A stretch of DNA of 64,000 nucleotides from Parasponia andersonii (taxonomy: Eukaryota; Streptophyta; Magnoliopsida; Rosales; Cannabaceae): positions 9,748 to 73,747 of the forward strand of contig JXTB01000349.1 in NCBI GenBank assembly GCA_002914805.1, written 5' to 3'. Positions 25,029-36,544 of this stretch are shown in pieces. Position 1 is the first letter of the stretch. Each line of letters starts with the position of its first letter. The notes below the pieces were generated by a model that had not been told where the DNA came from, did no database searches, and was given only the letters and a program-made list of their open reading frames with translations. Made by a program: the position numbers and the translations under genes.

Positions 25029-26230
25029 TTGGCATTGGGGAACCTACCTGCGGACCCTCAAGAAGTGAGGTCGATCAGACTGAAGGCTACTAAATATTCG
25101 ATGGTGGGGGGACGACTGTATAAGAGATCAACGATAGGACCAATGTTGAGATGCGTAGGTCCTATCAAGGCACAGAAGCTAATGGAGGAAATCCACGAGG
25201 GAGCATGCGGCAACCACTCTGGCGGACGTAGCCTCGCCCATAAGGCCTTGACGGCTAGATACTTCTGGCCATACATGATGACCGAGGTAGCCCAATTTTT
25301 CAAGAAGTGTGACAAGTGCCAGAGGTTCGCCCCTATGAGGCACCACCCCGTGAAAGTGCTCCATTTGAACATAACTCCTTGGCCGTTCACTAAATGAGGC
25401 CTGGACATTATCAGAGAGCTCCCTAGAAGTCCAAAGGGAAGAAGGTATGTCTTGCTGGCCACTGATTATTTCACCAAATGGGTAGAGACTAAAGCCTACG
25501 TGACCATTAATAAGGCAGACACAATTAACTTCATTTGGAAAAACATAATCTGCCGATGCGGAATACCGAAATAGATACATGCTGATCATGGCGCGCAATT
25601 CCAGAACGCTAAGCTTAAGAAGCTGTGTGAGTTGTATGATTTAAGACTCAGTTTCTCATCTGTAAACTACTTTCAGGGGGACGGCCAAGCAGAAGTAACG
25701 AACAAAGCCATATTCAGCAACATTAAAAAGAACTTGTAGGAGGCTAAAGGCATGTAGTTAGAAGAGCTATTGGCCGTCGTGTGGGCCCATCGAACCATAG
25801 AGCGGAGGTCAACGGGAAGAATACCATTCGCCATGGTCTACGGGTCGGAGGTTGTGATCTCGACCGAGATTGGCCTCTCGATCCTTCACTCTGAAGTGGT
25901 AAGAGATGCCTCACTGAACGAGCAGCAGCTAAGCCGCAACACAGACCTCCTAGAAGAAACAAGGGACATAGCCCTGGTCCACCTAGCCTCGTACCATCAG
26001 CACGCTAGGTCTTACTATGCAAAGAAGGTTAGTGCTCGTCGATTTAATGCTGGGGATTGGGTCTTGAAGATCAGAACGGGGAATTCCTCGAAGCTAGACT
26101 CTAATTAGGTCGGGTCCTATGAGGTGATCAAGGTGCTTGACAATGATACATACGTCCTGAAAGAACTCAAGACCAGGAAGAGCCTACCAGACATGTGGAA
26201 TGCCCAATACTTGAAAAAGTACCACGTGTG
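25029..26230 (+). pseudogene. Integrase region (fossil)
   Basis: The zinc-binding HHCC region is seen near 25,215-25,320 (HKALTARYFWP, CDKCQRFAP). The catalytic core lies at about 25,390-25,740 and the C-terminal part near 26,030-26,230 (FNAGDWVLK). Broken. Confidence 0.85.
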
Positions 26231-26384
26231 AGATATATGTAAATGTTGTGAAATACCCGTAAATGCTTGTATTATTGAACAGCTTAATTCTAAAACAGGT
26301 CAAGGTTTCTGCCACATGGACTTATGCTTTGGATTGCTATGAAAAAGGGTTTTCTCCAGTACCAGACCCCACGAACTATTCACT

Positions 26385-27190
26385 CATCAAAAATCGTACT
26401 GCGGGGATCACGTCGCTTGCCGACGACCTGAGAAAACGTACGAAGAGGAAATAGCTAAGCAGTAAAATGCTTGCCAGCAGACCTCATCAAAAATCATACT
26501 GTGGGGATCACATCTCTTGTCGACGACCCGAGAAAACGTACAAAGAGGAAAAAGTAGAGTATTAAAATGCTTGCCAGCAGACCTCATCAAAAATCGTACT
26601 GCAGGGATCACGTCGCTCGTCGATGACCCGAGAAAACGTACGAAGATGAAAGAGCTACATAACCCAAAAAAAAAAAAACTTACCAACAGACCTCAAAAAT
26701 GATCATACTATAGGAATCACATCGTGTAATAAAATGCTTGCCGATTGCTTGAGAAAACGTACGAAGAGGAATTAGCTAAGTAGTAAAATGCTTACTAGTA
26801 GACCTTATCAAAAATCGTACTGCGGGGATTACGTCGCTTACCGACGACCCGAGAAAATATACAAAGAGAAAAGAGCTGAGCAATAAAATACTTGTTAGTA
26901 GACCTCATCAAAAATCGTACTGTGGGGATCACGTCGCTTGTCGATGACCCGAGAAAATGTACGAAGAGGAAATAGCTGTGCAACCCAAAAAAAAAAAAAC
27001 TTGCTAGCAGACCTCAAAAATGATCGTACTATGGGAATCATTTCGTGCAATAAAACGCTTGCCGATGACCCGAGAAAACGTACAAAGAGGAATGAGCTGT
27101 GCAACTGAAAACTTTCCAGAAGACCTTGAAAATAATCGTACTATGGGAATCACATCGTGCAATAAAACGCTTGTCGATGGCCCGAGAACA
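26385..27190 (+). repeat. Tandem array A in the element's 3' part (about 8 units of about 100-110 bp)
   Basis: Units begin near 26,388, 26,485, 26,585, 26,692, 26,806, 26,904, 27,012 and 27,124. Each carries a TCAAAAATCGTACTG-like start, a GATCACGTCG core and GAGAAAACGTACGAAGAG. Unit length alternates between about 98 and about 112 bases, the longer ones containing an A tract. No coding sense. Confidence 0.88.
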
Positions 27191-27545
27191 CCTTAGCTGC
27201 GCCCGAGGCAAAGGCAAGGGGGGCTAGGTTCTGCCCGTTGGAAGCAAACCCTCCCACAAAGCAACTTAGCTACGTGCGAGACAATGGCAAGCAGGGCCAG
27301 GGTCTGACTGTTAGAAGCAGACCCTCCCAGAGAGCACCATAGCTGTGTGCAAGACAAAGACAAGCAGGACCAGGGTCTACCCGTTGGAAGCAGACCCTCC
27401 CCAGAGCACCTTAGCTGTGCATAAGATGAAGGCGAATGGGGCTAGGGTCTACCTTTTAGAATCTGACTCTCCCTAGGAAACGCCTTAGCTACACATATAT
27501 TGGAAATGAATGGAGCTAGGGCCTACCCGTTGGAAGTAGGCCAAT
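27190..27545 (+). repeat. Tandem array B (about 5 units of about 70-80 bp)
   Basis: A second, unrelated tandem repeat follows array A directly. Each unit has TTAGCT, a GGCAAG or similar stretch, GGTCTACCCGTTGGAAGCAG-like sequence and ACCCTCCC. Copies start near 27,191, 27,265, 27,345, 27,410 and 27,485 and diverge toward the right. Confidence 0.85.
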
Positions 27546-28159
27546 GCAAAACCAAGCACGAAGTCAGAAGTCAAAATCAAACTCTGTTTATTATTACCTA
27601 AAATACAAAATGCATAGTCGACAGAAATGCAGACCTGGAGGCTCTATTTGTAAGAAGCAGGTTTTGAACGGACTCGGAAGGACACATCGGAGTGGTAACG
27701 TCCTATTTGCTCCTAATAAGAGCCGAGCCCGGGCCTTTTCCTCTGCAGCGACGGGTCCAAGAAGTGGTCGACCAACACCTAGACCTGGTTCCTGGCACGT
27801 TCCCATTTAAGGTCGGAGAAGTCTAGCCATATGCGCGGGTCAAATTCTGCCAAGACAAGTCATAACTAAGGTTATACATCCTCAAAGCCGGATGAGCTGG
27901 AACTCACATCCCGATCTTCAGAACTAATCTTGTCAATCATAGCACGGAAGGAATTTACTAAAAACTCCAAATCATATACGATTGAGCCAGATCCAGAGGT
28001 CAGCCACACTGCCGACAAGGGAATGGCATTGTATATGATGTCCGATCTTGACCATGAACGCAGACAAAAAAAAAAGAGAGGAATAAACGTGAGAAAAATG
28101 CGTTGTTTCTATTATTCAAAACAAGTGTTTACAACAAGGGTCAGCTTTACATAACATAG

Positions 28160-31100
28160 TTAGTACTTTACAAATATGCAAAAAAGTGAGAGGCTTCGGT
28201 TACCTCTGGTGAGGGGAGTGCTACTAGCTTCGGCACTTGGACCGGCATCGGCAGAGGGCGGTGTACCGGAGTCAGAATCGTCGCTAGACAAAAAGACCGT
28301 GCCTGACCCTCTGCTAGTTAAGGCGCCAAGACCACGCCGACCGCCCCGAACCTCCACAGCTTGCTTTGGCAGACCGGAAGCGGGGACAATCTCCTTGGCG
28401 ACAGAGGTAGATGTAGAGGGCCTGTCTTTTTCTTCGTCGAGCATCTTCAGCACATCAGCAGGGTAAACAATGTTAATCTTATCCCCCAACTTCTGCATAT
28501 AGTGCCTGATGGAATAATGGTCCCTCTCAATGCCTTTCTACTCATCGAACTGGTCTAGCATTCCCACCTCCGTGTGGCCCTCGAATTCTCTATTCTCCCA
28601 CCTAGACCTGTAACTCTCTGCAGAAAGGATATCCACTTGCCTTTGGTACCTTGTCTTTAACTTCTTCACATCTGCCAGCCTGTCCCTCAGTGCCACTAGC
28701 CTCAGCTCTGCTTGCTAGTGCGATAAGTTGGTCAAAAGAATATTAATATCGGCCAAGTCTTCATCGTGCTTGTGAGACAACTCCGCATGAGCTCCCATCA
28801 GTTTTCTGTGACCCAAGTAAAGATATCGATTTACCTCGTTCGACCGATTGAGCCTACACTGCAGGGAATGGGCCTCCAGTTTAGCTTTCACCTGGGCTTT
28901 TCTCGCATCTTTGTTATCGTCGATAGCTCTGTCGCGAGCAATAAAAGCCAGTCCCACCTCCGCCCCTGCGTTTAGCAGCTCCTGCTCTTTGACCCTGAGC
29001 TCTGTTTGGGCCAGCCTGGTGGCCTCGGCTTGAGCCAACTTGTCAGCCTCTGCTTCGGCCAACTTGGCAACCAGCTCCTCACGCCTAACCCTCTCGATGC
29101 TCAAAGCATGAGCCACCACGCTGCTGACCCTAGACTCATCCAGGCTTCGATAAAGGTTGAAGTTCGCCCTAAATGTGGCAAGGGCGACCTTGCTCCACTC
29201 AGCCGTTGCAGCACGGGCGTTTAGCTCCCTAACGCGAGAGGAGTAGTAGGACCAGACGACGGCTAGCTATAGGATACAAGAAAGCAAGGTTAATTTTCAG
29301 CAAGGATGCCGAAAAATATGGAAGTGGCGGCCAGATAAGCTAGACCTGCTGCGGCAAGCGATGAGCTCAATGTTCTTCAGAGAGAGTGCCTCCAGCTCGA
29401 ACTCTGCCTCTGGGTATTGTTCGCGTCTGAGGAATGCGACTCCACCCCGCCAACCACGAGGATGCTTTCTCCCTCCACTGGATGCACTCCAGTAGCTTCT
29501 TTGGACGCTCCTGAAGTGGCAGAGGTGAGGACGGTAGGAGGCGGGGCATCGCCGAGCACGCATTCGGTGACAGCAGGGGGCAGCGCATCCTCAGTAGAAG
29601 AGGCCACGATGACTGTTGCTATATCGGTGGCTTCGGTGCCACCCCCTTGGAGCTCCGCCTGAATGTGATTTTTCGGTCTTGTCTTGACCAACCCCCCTGA
29701 CGGGCCACCGCGCGCAGACCTTCTCCTCCTTATGAGGGTCAGCGTAGCCCCGTCATCATCTTTGTTAGAAGAGGGGGCAGCCTCGCCCCTCTTCCTCGTC
29801 AGGCTTTCCTTCTCTTTGGACGAGTCGGCCTCGCGACCCCGCTTCATCGGGACCGAGGAAAGGGAAGATAGCCGAGACTTCAATCTCCCCGCGGGGGCAG
29901 GCAGCGCCAAACCACGTGCCTGTCTTCAAACTGGAGTTGGGGGAAGAAGAGGTCAGGGCAGCGGGTTCCCCGGGCAGGCTCAAAGGCGCTCTCTTACTGT
30001 ATACAACCTTTATGACCGGCATCTCCCGAGTCGAGGGTCCGTTCGTCTCGAAAGAGGGGACCACAGGTGTTTCACCACCGGGTGCGAACAGGCCCTCCCG
30101 GTCATCGTCCAAGCCTGTTCTTAGGATGACAACTCCCTGCAACCCCGGCTTCATCCTAGGAGATCACCACCAGACGCCGACCAGCAGGGACCTTGGAGTG
30201 AGCCTTATGCACAGCAGCACTCCCTTTGACTGGGGAAGGGTCTGCCGAATGGCCTGTATCAGAACCTGTAAAGAGCAAGCAACGTGGTTAGAATGCAGCC
30301 ATGACCTGATCAACGAAACCCTAGGATGCAAAAATGAACGCACCCTTAACCCTCTTGGAGGCAGTGGTTTCCTCTCTACGAAGCCTGACGCACCCCTTGG
30401 CCACGAGCCTCACCGCCTCTTTGAACTCGTGGTTGGTCGGCGCCACCAGGTCATTGAGACCCGCTAGCTGGCTCGAGGCTGTGATCTGATGATCCACTAT
30501 GGTAATACGACTCTGCTCATCCCAGTGGAACCGGTTGAGAGCCAAGCATCAAGCTAGCTTCGCAGGTATTTTGTGATGACCCAGTTGTCCAGTGAGAAGA
30601 GAAGATATGAGACCATCCTAGGCATCATGTTCATCACCTGGGGATTCAAGACGGCTTGGATGTGTCGACAATCACCAGAGGACCTAAAGACGACGATCCC
30701 CTCCAACTCCTTGAGCCGCCCAGCCGACAGTTGCGGCTCAAACCTACTTTCCTCCACAGAGGCTGCGCAAGGCAAGATATTATGAGCAATAACGGACAAG
30801 GTGTATATAGCCCAAAAAAAAATCAGAACCTAGTACTTACTTTGCAGAAAAAACGAAGGAACTTGGAAGCGCTCCCTGTATACCCAATGAGAGCACCACG
30901 CTCCTCCGACAGCATACAGCCTAGAGTAGAAGTCCCATTACTTATCTGACCTCGGCAAGCCCCAAAAAATATGGCGTCCCGGGAGCAGCTGGAGATAGAA
31001 AGTTGGGTAGGAGCTCTTTTTGGGGATAAGTGTGAGCTTGTAGGTATAAAAGACCACCTCCAGGTTAATATGCACATTAAGGAGAACTGACATAGCAGAG

Positions 31101-31390
31101 AGCCCCATCAAGATCGTGAACCCGTTAGCATTTAGCTGCATCGGGTGAATCCCCGTCAGAGCGAAGCACTGATAGATTAGGGGAGGAAGGGAAAACCGCA
31201 GCCATTCTAGGTGCTTCCTTCCCAAGATGATAGAGCCTTTGGGGGCAGAGGGGCGAAGGTACCAATCCGCGGGGCCCTCGACCCTTTGTAATATAACTCC
31301 GCCAAGAAAGTAGAATTGCCTCCTTAGTGAGTCCAACTCCGAATCCACAACGGGGCAGAGCTTCTGATTCTAGTTCGAGGTCATTGTGCT
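28160..31390 (-). pseudogene. Antisense gene inside the Tat-type element ('putative gypsy type transposon' family), fossil
   Basis: On the strand opposite to gag-pol lies a protein-like region over 3 kb long. Its N-terminal part (about 31,390-30,830) has the order seen in the PF04195-like family: a basic start, LPPLIYQCFALTGIHPMQL, a hydrophobic helix, then FYLQLLPGRHIFWGLP. A Ser/Arg/Lys-rich middle (about 29,910-29,380) and an Ala/Glu/Lys coiled coil (about 29,119-28,715) follow, then an acidic tail near 28,500-28,160. Antisense genes in the 3' part are known for some Tat elements such as maize Grande. Its product's role is unknown. It is broken and may also contain introns, so exact limits are uncertain. 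The span 27,546-28,160 before it shows nothing recognisable. Confidence 0.6.
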
Positions 31391-31723
31391 GGATACGATC
31401 AAAAGGAGTAAAAGATTCTTGCAAAGGGAAAAGCCGAAAACCCTAAGATTTTAGAAAGTTAGAAGATTTGGAGATGTTAGTAAAGTAAGAAACGAGCGTA
31501 AATGCGGATTTTATAGAGGGGGAGCCAAAAAGTCCCCTTGGAAAGAAACGCTGCGAGGCAGGCTGAAGTACTAGAATTTTAAAAATCTAAAAAGAATCAT
31601 GACACGAGATAACGTACACCAGCGTCGGTAATTGAGAAGAAATGATGGTTAGGGGCCACGTGTACCTCTTGCATTGAAGGGCTGGAGATACGATTTCCCC
31701 ATTTGATGGATGCAAGCCTATCA

Positions 31724-31743
31724 AATAGGGAAATAGGGGTAGT
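31724..31743 (+). other. Polypurine tract
   Basis: A purine-rich stretch (AATAGGGAAATAGGGG) lies immediately before the 3' LTR, where plus-strand synthesis would be primed. Confidence 0.65.
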
Positions 31744-32531
31744 TGTGGGGCCCATTCCTAGATCACGTACCACGTGGTCGATTAAGTGACAGAGTAGGTC
31801 ACAAAGAGGGCACGCCATCCGACGCGTATCCATGGTAACCATTTAAAAGTCACGCGAGTCACATGTGATACCGCATGGGCCTATAGGCTGTCCGAGGCCA
31901 AGGCCGAATTCATCCTAGACCCTAAACGGTTCAGCCTAATCCAGTTCTTGCCTCGATAGCTGGGGGTTAGAAGCCTCGAGGGTCTTCCATTAGAAGACCA
32001 CGGGAGGCAATGCGCTGCTCCAGACCCAGACAAGATATTTAATGCAATCCTGGGTAGGTGCGCATATTGAGCAAATCGCCCTGACAGAACGGGATTTTGT
32101 CAAAGTCTCACCCCCGATAGGCCCGAGTCATAGGGAACGGCGAAAAGCAGGCCATGACGATGCAAGGGAAATCGTGGTAATCACGACCCGTGATCTCTGG
32201 AGTAAGTCATGGTGGGAAAAGATACTCAATCCTGGGATTGAGAGCCGAAAAAAGCTCCCAGTTCCAGGATCATGTATATAAGCCTTGCTTCACCATCGAA
32301 AAAAGAAGATGAAGATGGACATAAAAAAAGAAAAACTAAACATTTGCTTCTCAGCCTCAGAGATAAACAATTGACTTAAGCATCGGAGAGTCTTTGCAGG
32401 TGGCTACTCCCGCTTTTCCGACCCGACTTGAAGTAAAAAGCACGTTGGGATAGCAAGGATATGTGGACGGTTGGTAGATACAATGTCAGCAGTTCAGAGA
32501 CACTGGACAGCTGATAAGAATTACACCAACA
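31744..32531 (+). repeat. 3' LTR of the Tat-type element
   Basis: This is the partner of the 5' LTR, with the same CACCAACA end and TATA box (TATATAAG, 32,275-32,282). It is slightly longer because of a block near 32,010-32,040. Flanking AT-rich host DNA resumes at 32,532. Confidence 0.88.
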
Positions 32532-33266
32532 CTATGATTGTAGAGGATGAATTTAAGTATTGAGTTTTTAATCCACTTTTTCCATTTTAAAATTTAATTA
32601 ATTTCATGTATTTAACCTATAGTAACTGCAATGACCCTTTCAAAAAAAAAAAAAAAACTGCAATGGCATCCGATGTAGTATTCTTTTTCTTTTCTTTTTT
32701 TATTTTTTAATTAAACTAAAATGCCATTCCTCGACGAAGGTAGTATTCTATTTCTAGTTCATACTATACGATAATTTTGATGAGCTTTACAAACACTTTT
32801 TTTCTCTTGAAAATAAGTAAATTAATAGAGAGATATTATAGAAAACAACAATATGAGGATCATGTTGTGATTAATTGAAATTTATAACATATATCACATT
32901 GTACATACAATTTCATTTTGAAGACTATAAATTAACATATATTACAATGAAACATACAATTTCGTTTTGAAGACTATAAACTCCCACCATCGACCTATGC
33001 AACTCACTGATGCTGCAAATATTATTAATTTGGCATAGATGTTAAAGTAACGTCCGTTTAGTTTAGAACTATTGTACTCTGAATCATAATTCGTGAACCG
33101 TAAATATGGATAATTAAATAACCTTTTGCACTTAAAAATAAAGTTGAAATTACTTTTCTTTTTGGTGTTAAATGCTTTATACTTTTTTTTAGACATTATA
33201 ATTTTTTTTTTGAATTTTGAATATTTTACTTTGAAGAAAAGTGCAGTTATTACCATGTTTCAAATA

Positions 33267-33650
33267 GGTCCGGTTTGGTATTATATGTTGTGACACAACT
33301 TTGCTGTAGCCATGTTGCGAGTAAGTCATTTGACAAATTTAATTTATAAAATGATTGTGCTATTTAAAATCAACATGTATACTATAGATTATGTGTACTA
33401 CAAAATATTATTTTAGATAATTTATATTATGATTTTTGACAATAGAATCAATTTTGAAAAACAATAGAATCAATTTTAAAAAGCAACCGTTATCATATTT
33501 CTCAAATTCTACTTAAAATAGCAATTACAATTAACTTTTAAAATCTATTGACAAAAAATAATAACTTACTAAATGTCTTTTTATCCTCTTTTTACTCTAT
33601 CCACTTTTAAAAGTTGAAAGCAAAATCTAGAAAAAATGCCAAACGAGGCC
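33267..33650. mobile_element. Small non-autonomous DNA transposon (MITE, PIF/Harbinger-like)
   Basis: The ends GGTCCGGTTTGGTATT and AATGCCAAACGAGGCC are inverted repeats matching at 12 of 16 positions. Both flanks have ATA next to the ends, a possible 3-bp target duplication. The interior is AT-rich and non-coding. Ends of the GGCCTNGTTTGG kind are common in Tourist/Harbinger MITEs. The assignment is tentative. Confidence 0.5.
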
Positions 33651-34735
33651 ATATTAAAAGTTTGAAACAACATAAAGTTTAATTATAAGGGTTTATTAAC
33701 TAACCCAAGTAACTAGTTTAAAATAAATCTAATCCGCACATTTGTAGATTAAATTGGATTAGTTGAAAAGTTTTATGAAAATTAGATTTAATATAATTTC
33801 TGAAAAATACTCGGAAATAATTTCTAAAAAAATATACATTGAGTTAGATGAACATCCTATTTGTTAGCCATTAGACCAAAGAGAAAAGCCTTCTCACCTT
33901 CTACACTAGAATCCCCTCAAATACTATATCCCATTTCTTTTCAAAAATTACTATATCCTGTTTTTTCCTATAATAATTTGATTTCTATGTCCCGTGATTA
34001 TAATATATGAAATATTTCTTTTTATTTCGGTTTGGTGTGTCCTGCTTGCTTTCATCACCTATATTGTTTTTGTCAACTCAACGAGGGAAAAAAAAAAAAA
34101 AAAGCACCAATTATTAACGAACTGGAGTATGCATATCCTTCCCACGTGTCAAAAATTAACATAGAGCTTCGGAGAGCTTTTCATCTCATCTTTGATATAC
34201 TCGAATAAAAATTTACCATTATAAAAGAAACAGGCCCCCCAATATATATATAAATTTTAAGTGGTTTTGCTTGTTTTATACTAAAACCATTATACTAGTC
34301 CAAACAGCCTATATTTTATTGCTCAAGAGTATCTAGAGTGATGAGAAAATTACAGATTTTAAGTTATGAGTAGAAGAAAAGAATAATTAACAGCAGTACT
34401 CTAACTTGGTATCCAACATGCTTTTGTCATCAGATTCCCACCTGTTCCTATAGGATCCGATTCCATCGAGTTTCTTATAAAGGAAAATACAGTTTATTCT
34501 CTGATTTAGCGGTTGATTTAAACTTTTTGGATAATTAACAGTTTTATTCTAAGTAGAAGTATCAATTAAAACCTCATTCGTTGTGAAAATAAGGGAAACG
34601 AAAAATAAAAACGTAAAATAGAGAGATTTTCACAAATAAAAAAAGCTGCTAATATAGAATGCAATCACTACAATACAAGGGTTATCAAGTCCTAAAAGTC
34701 CTAACCTAAATTTTCATTTAGTGTTTTTTTTTGTT

Positions 34736-34754
34736 GGGGGGGGGGGGGGGGGGN
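34736..34754. other. Poly-G run ending in an undetermined base
   Basis: About 18 consecutive G followed by n at 34,754. Likely a sequencing or assembly weak point. The true run length is not known. Confidence 0.9.
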
Positions 34755-36142
34755 GATGAATTTAATGAGAAAAATATATTGATAGCAATGAAGCTTGCAG
34801 CAATAATTGTTGGGTCAAAACAGGCCTATGTACAGCTATATATGTAGTTGTTATTGACTGATGTTATGTTCAACTTTGCAATAGTTCAACTTATAGAAAT
34901 AAAAATTGCAATGGTACAGACCATAGAAGGTGAAGTTTTAAAAAAAAAATCTTCGGAAAAAAAAAAAAAAATACTAGAGTAGTTATAGGCTAGCTTTGAG
35001 GAGGACCTAAAAGTCTATGTGTAGACCAAAGAATTAGATTAGTGTAGTAGTGTTGATTGGGATTTGTTTCACTTTTTTTTTTTTTTTTGGGTCACTCTAT
35101 GATGTTTGGAAGTTAAAATAACAAAATGTATTGGGTCGATCACCCCGCTTATTGGCCTTCCCATTTTTACCCGTTGACCTCTGCTTGCTCTCAGCTTGAC
35201 TTGACTTCTTTTCTTTTTTTTTTTAAAGGGTAGAAAAAGCTTTGTCCAATTGTATTAAAAAGAATCTAGTGTGAAATTATGAATCCACAAACAAACTATC
35301 TAGTAATTTTATTGTATGATACATTATTTTATCGGGGTCGTATCTAGATACCATGTCATTTTAAAAATCTTGTAGGATGAGTGCAATTGGACAAAAGCTT
35401 AATAATTTGGAGTCATAACATGACATGGTATGATGATAAATAACTCGAACCTAACCCATGTGACATATTTGACGCAAAACGCAATAGCATAAAATATAAG
35501 GAAACTTTAGTGAAAAAAAAAATGTAAGGAAACTGTTATAAAAATAATTTGTTATGTATTATATTTAAATAAATTAAAAACAGAAAATCGATAGTAAAAC
35601 AAACTGTCCCTCGAAAAAAAAGCTGAGGAAAAGCCAAACAGATATTAGAGTGGGTGACTGTTCTCTTTGTACATTTTATTTCGGTAAATATTTGTTTTTC
35701 GTTTTTTTTTTTGAAAGGAATGTTCTTTTTTTTTTTTATAGTTAAATGATTGAATATGCCAGTTTTTACACTTGATATATTCATTGATATAACTTCATTT
35801 TATGTACTGAGCTTACCATATTTGTCCTTGGTAAATTATTTTTAAATTTGATAATATCCATAGATATATCATTTAATTTTATAATATTTTGAAAAACAGA
35901 CACTTATTTTGAAGAAGGCCAAAACTTGGCTATTTCACTAAGGATTTTGGATACTTATACCTATTTTCTAAAAGTTATTACCAAATTTATGATATTTTAA
36001 AAATAATAAAAATTATGTATGATCTATTTAGGATATTTTTTAAAATACTTTAAGGGCTAGAAAATGCGGTGGCATTTTAGAAAATAAACATTTTTTTTTT
36101 ACTTATCTTTGTAGTTTCCTGTAATTAGTTTTCTATTATATG

Positions 36143-36290
36143 AATGTTCTATACGTAAGTAAATCACAGAAAACCATAAAAGTTTCTTAAAACTAGTTTA
36201 GTTTCATGCAACGGAATGCCCTATATATAAGTAAATTACAGGAAAATATGAATATTTCCTAAAAGCCATTGTAATTTCATTTTTATAAAA
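36143..36290. repeat. Two-copy tandem repeat (about 71-bp unit)
   Basis: A block with 'aagtaaatcacag...aaaagtttcttaaaac' near 36,143 is followed by a diverged copy near 36,214 ('aagtaaattacag...aatatttcctaaaag'). Confidence 0.6.
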
Positions 36291-36544
36291 AGCCCTGTAG
36301 CTATTTGAAGATAAGGATTTAAAAGATGAGTAATAAAGTTTTGGATTATATTAGGGAGATTTGGATTTTAAAGTTAAGTATTAAAGCTTTGTTCAAGATT
36401 TTTATTTTTTTTTTGGTTGATATTGTGTGAGTAATATTTGAATGTGGACCATAATACTGATCCAAGTATTATTATGTTAAAAAAATCCATATTTTGGTAT
36501 ATTCATTATCTTCTTAATGCTTTGTAGATCTCGTTGTGACAACG

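Larger units (their letters stand above)
19905..32531 (+). mobile_element. Ty3/gypsy LTR retrotransposon fossil, Tat type (12.6 kb)
   Basis: Two LTRs in direct orientation (about 19,905-20,665 and 31,744-32,531) enclose gag, protease, reverse transcriptase, RNase H, a second RNase H, integrase, then two tandem arrays and an antisense gene. The extra RNase H between RNase H and integrase is the mark of the Tat group (Tat/Ogre/Retand kin) of chromovirus-unrelated gypsy elements. The element is broken, with on the order of twenty interruptions over gag-pol. The LTRs differ at roughly one base in ten by eye over their last 155 bases, mostly transitions, so insertion was probably several million years ago. 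Base composition (near half GC) contrasts sharply with the AT-rich flanks. A clean 5-bp target duplication was not found, so the exact left edge is uncertain. Confidence 0.93.

Noticed and set aside
27544-28154. Possible extra gene between the tandem arrays and the antisense gene
   Set aside because: Frames on both strands are short, overlap each other and have no motif. It is best left as non-coding part of the retroelement.
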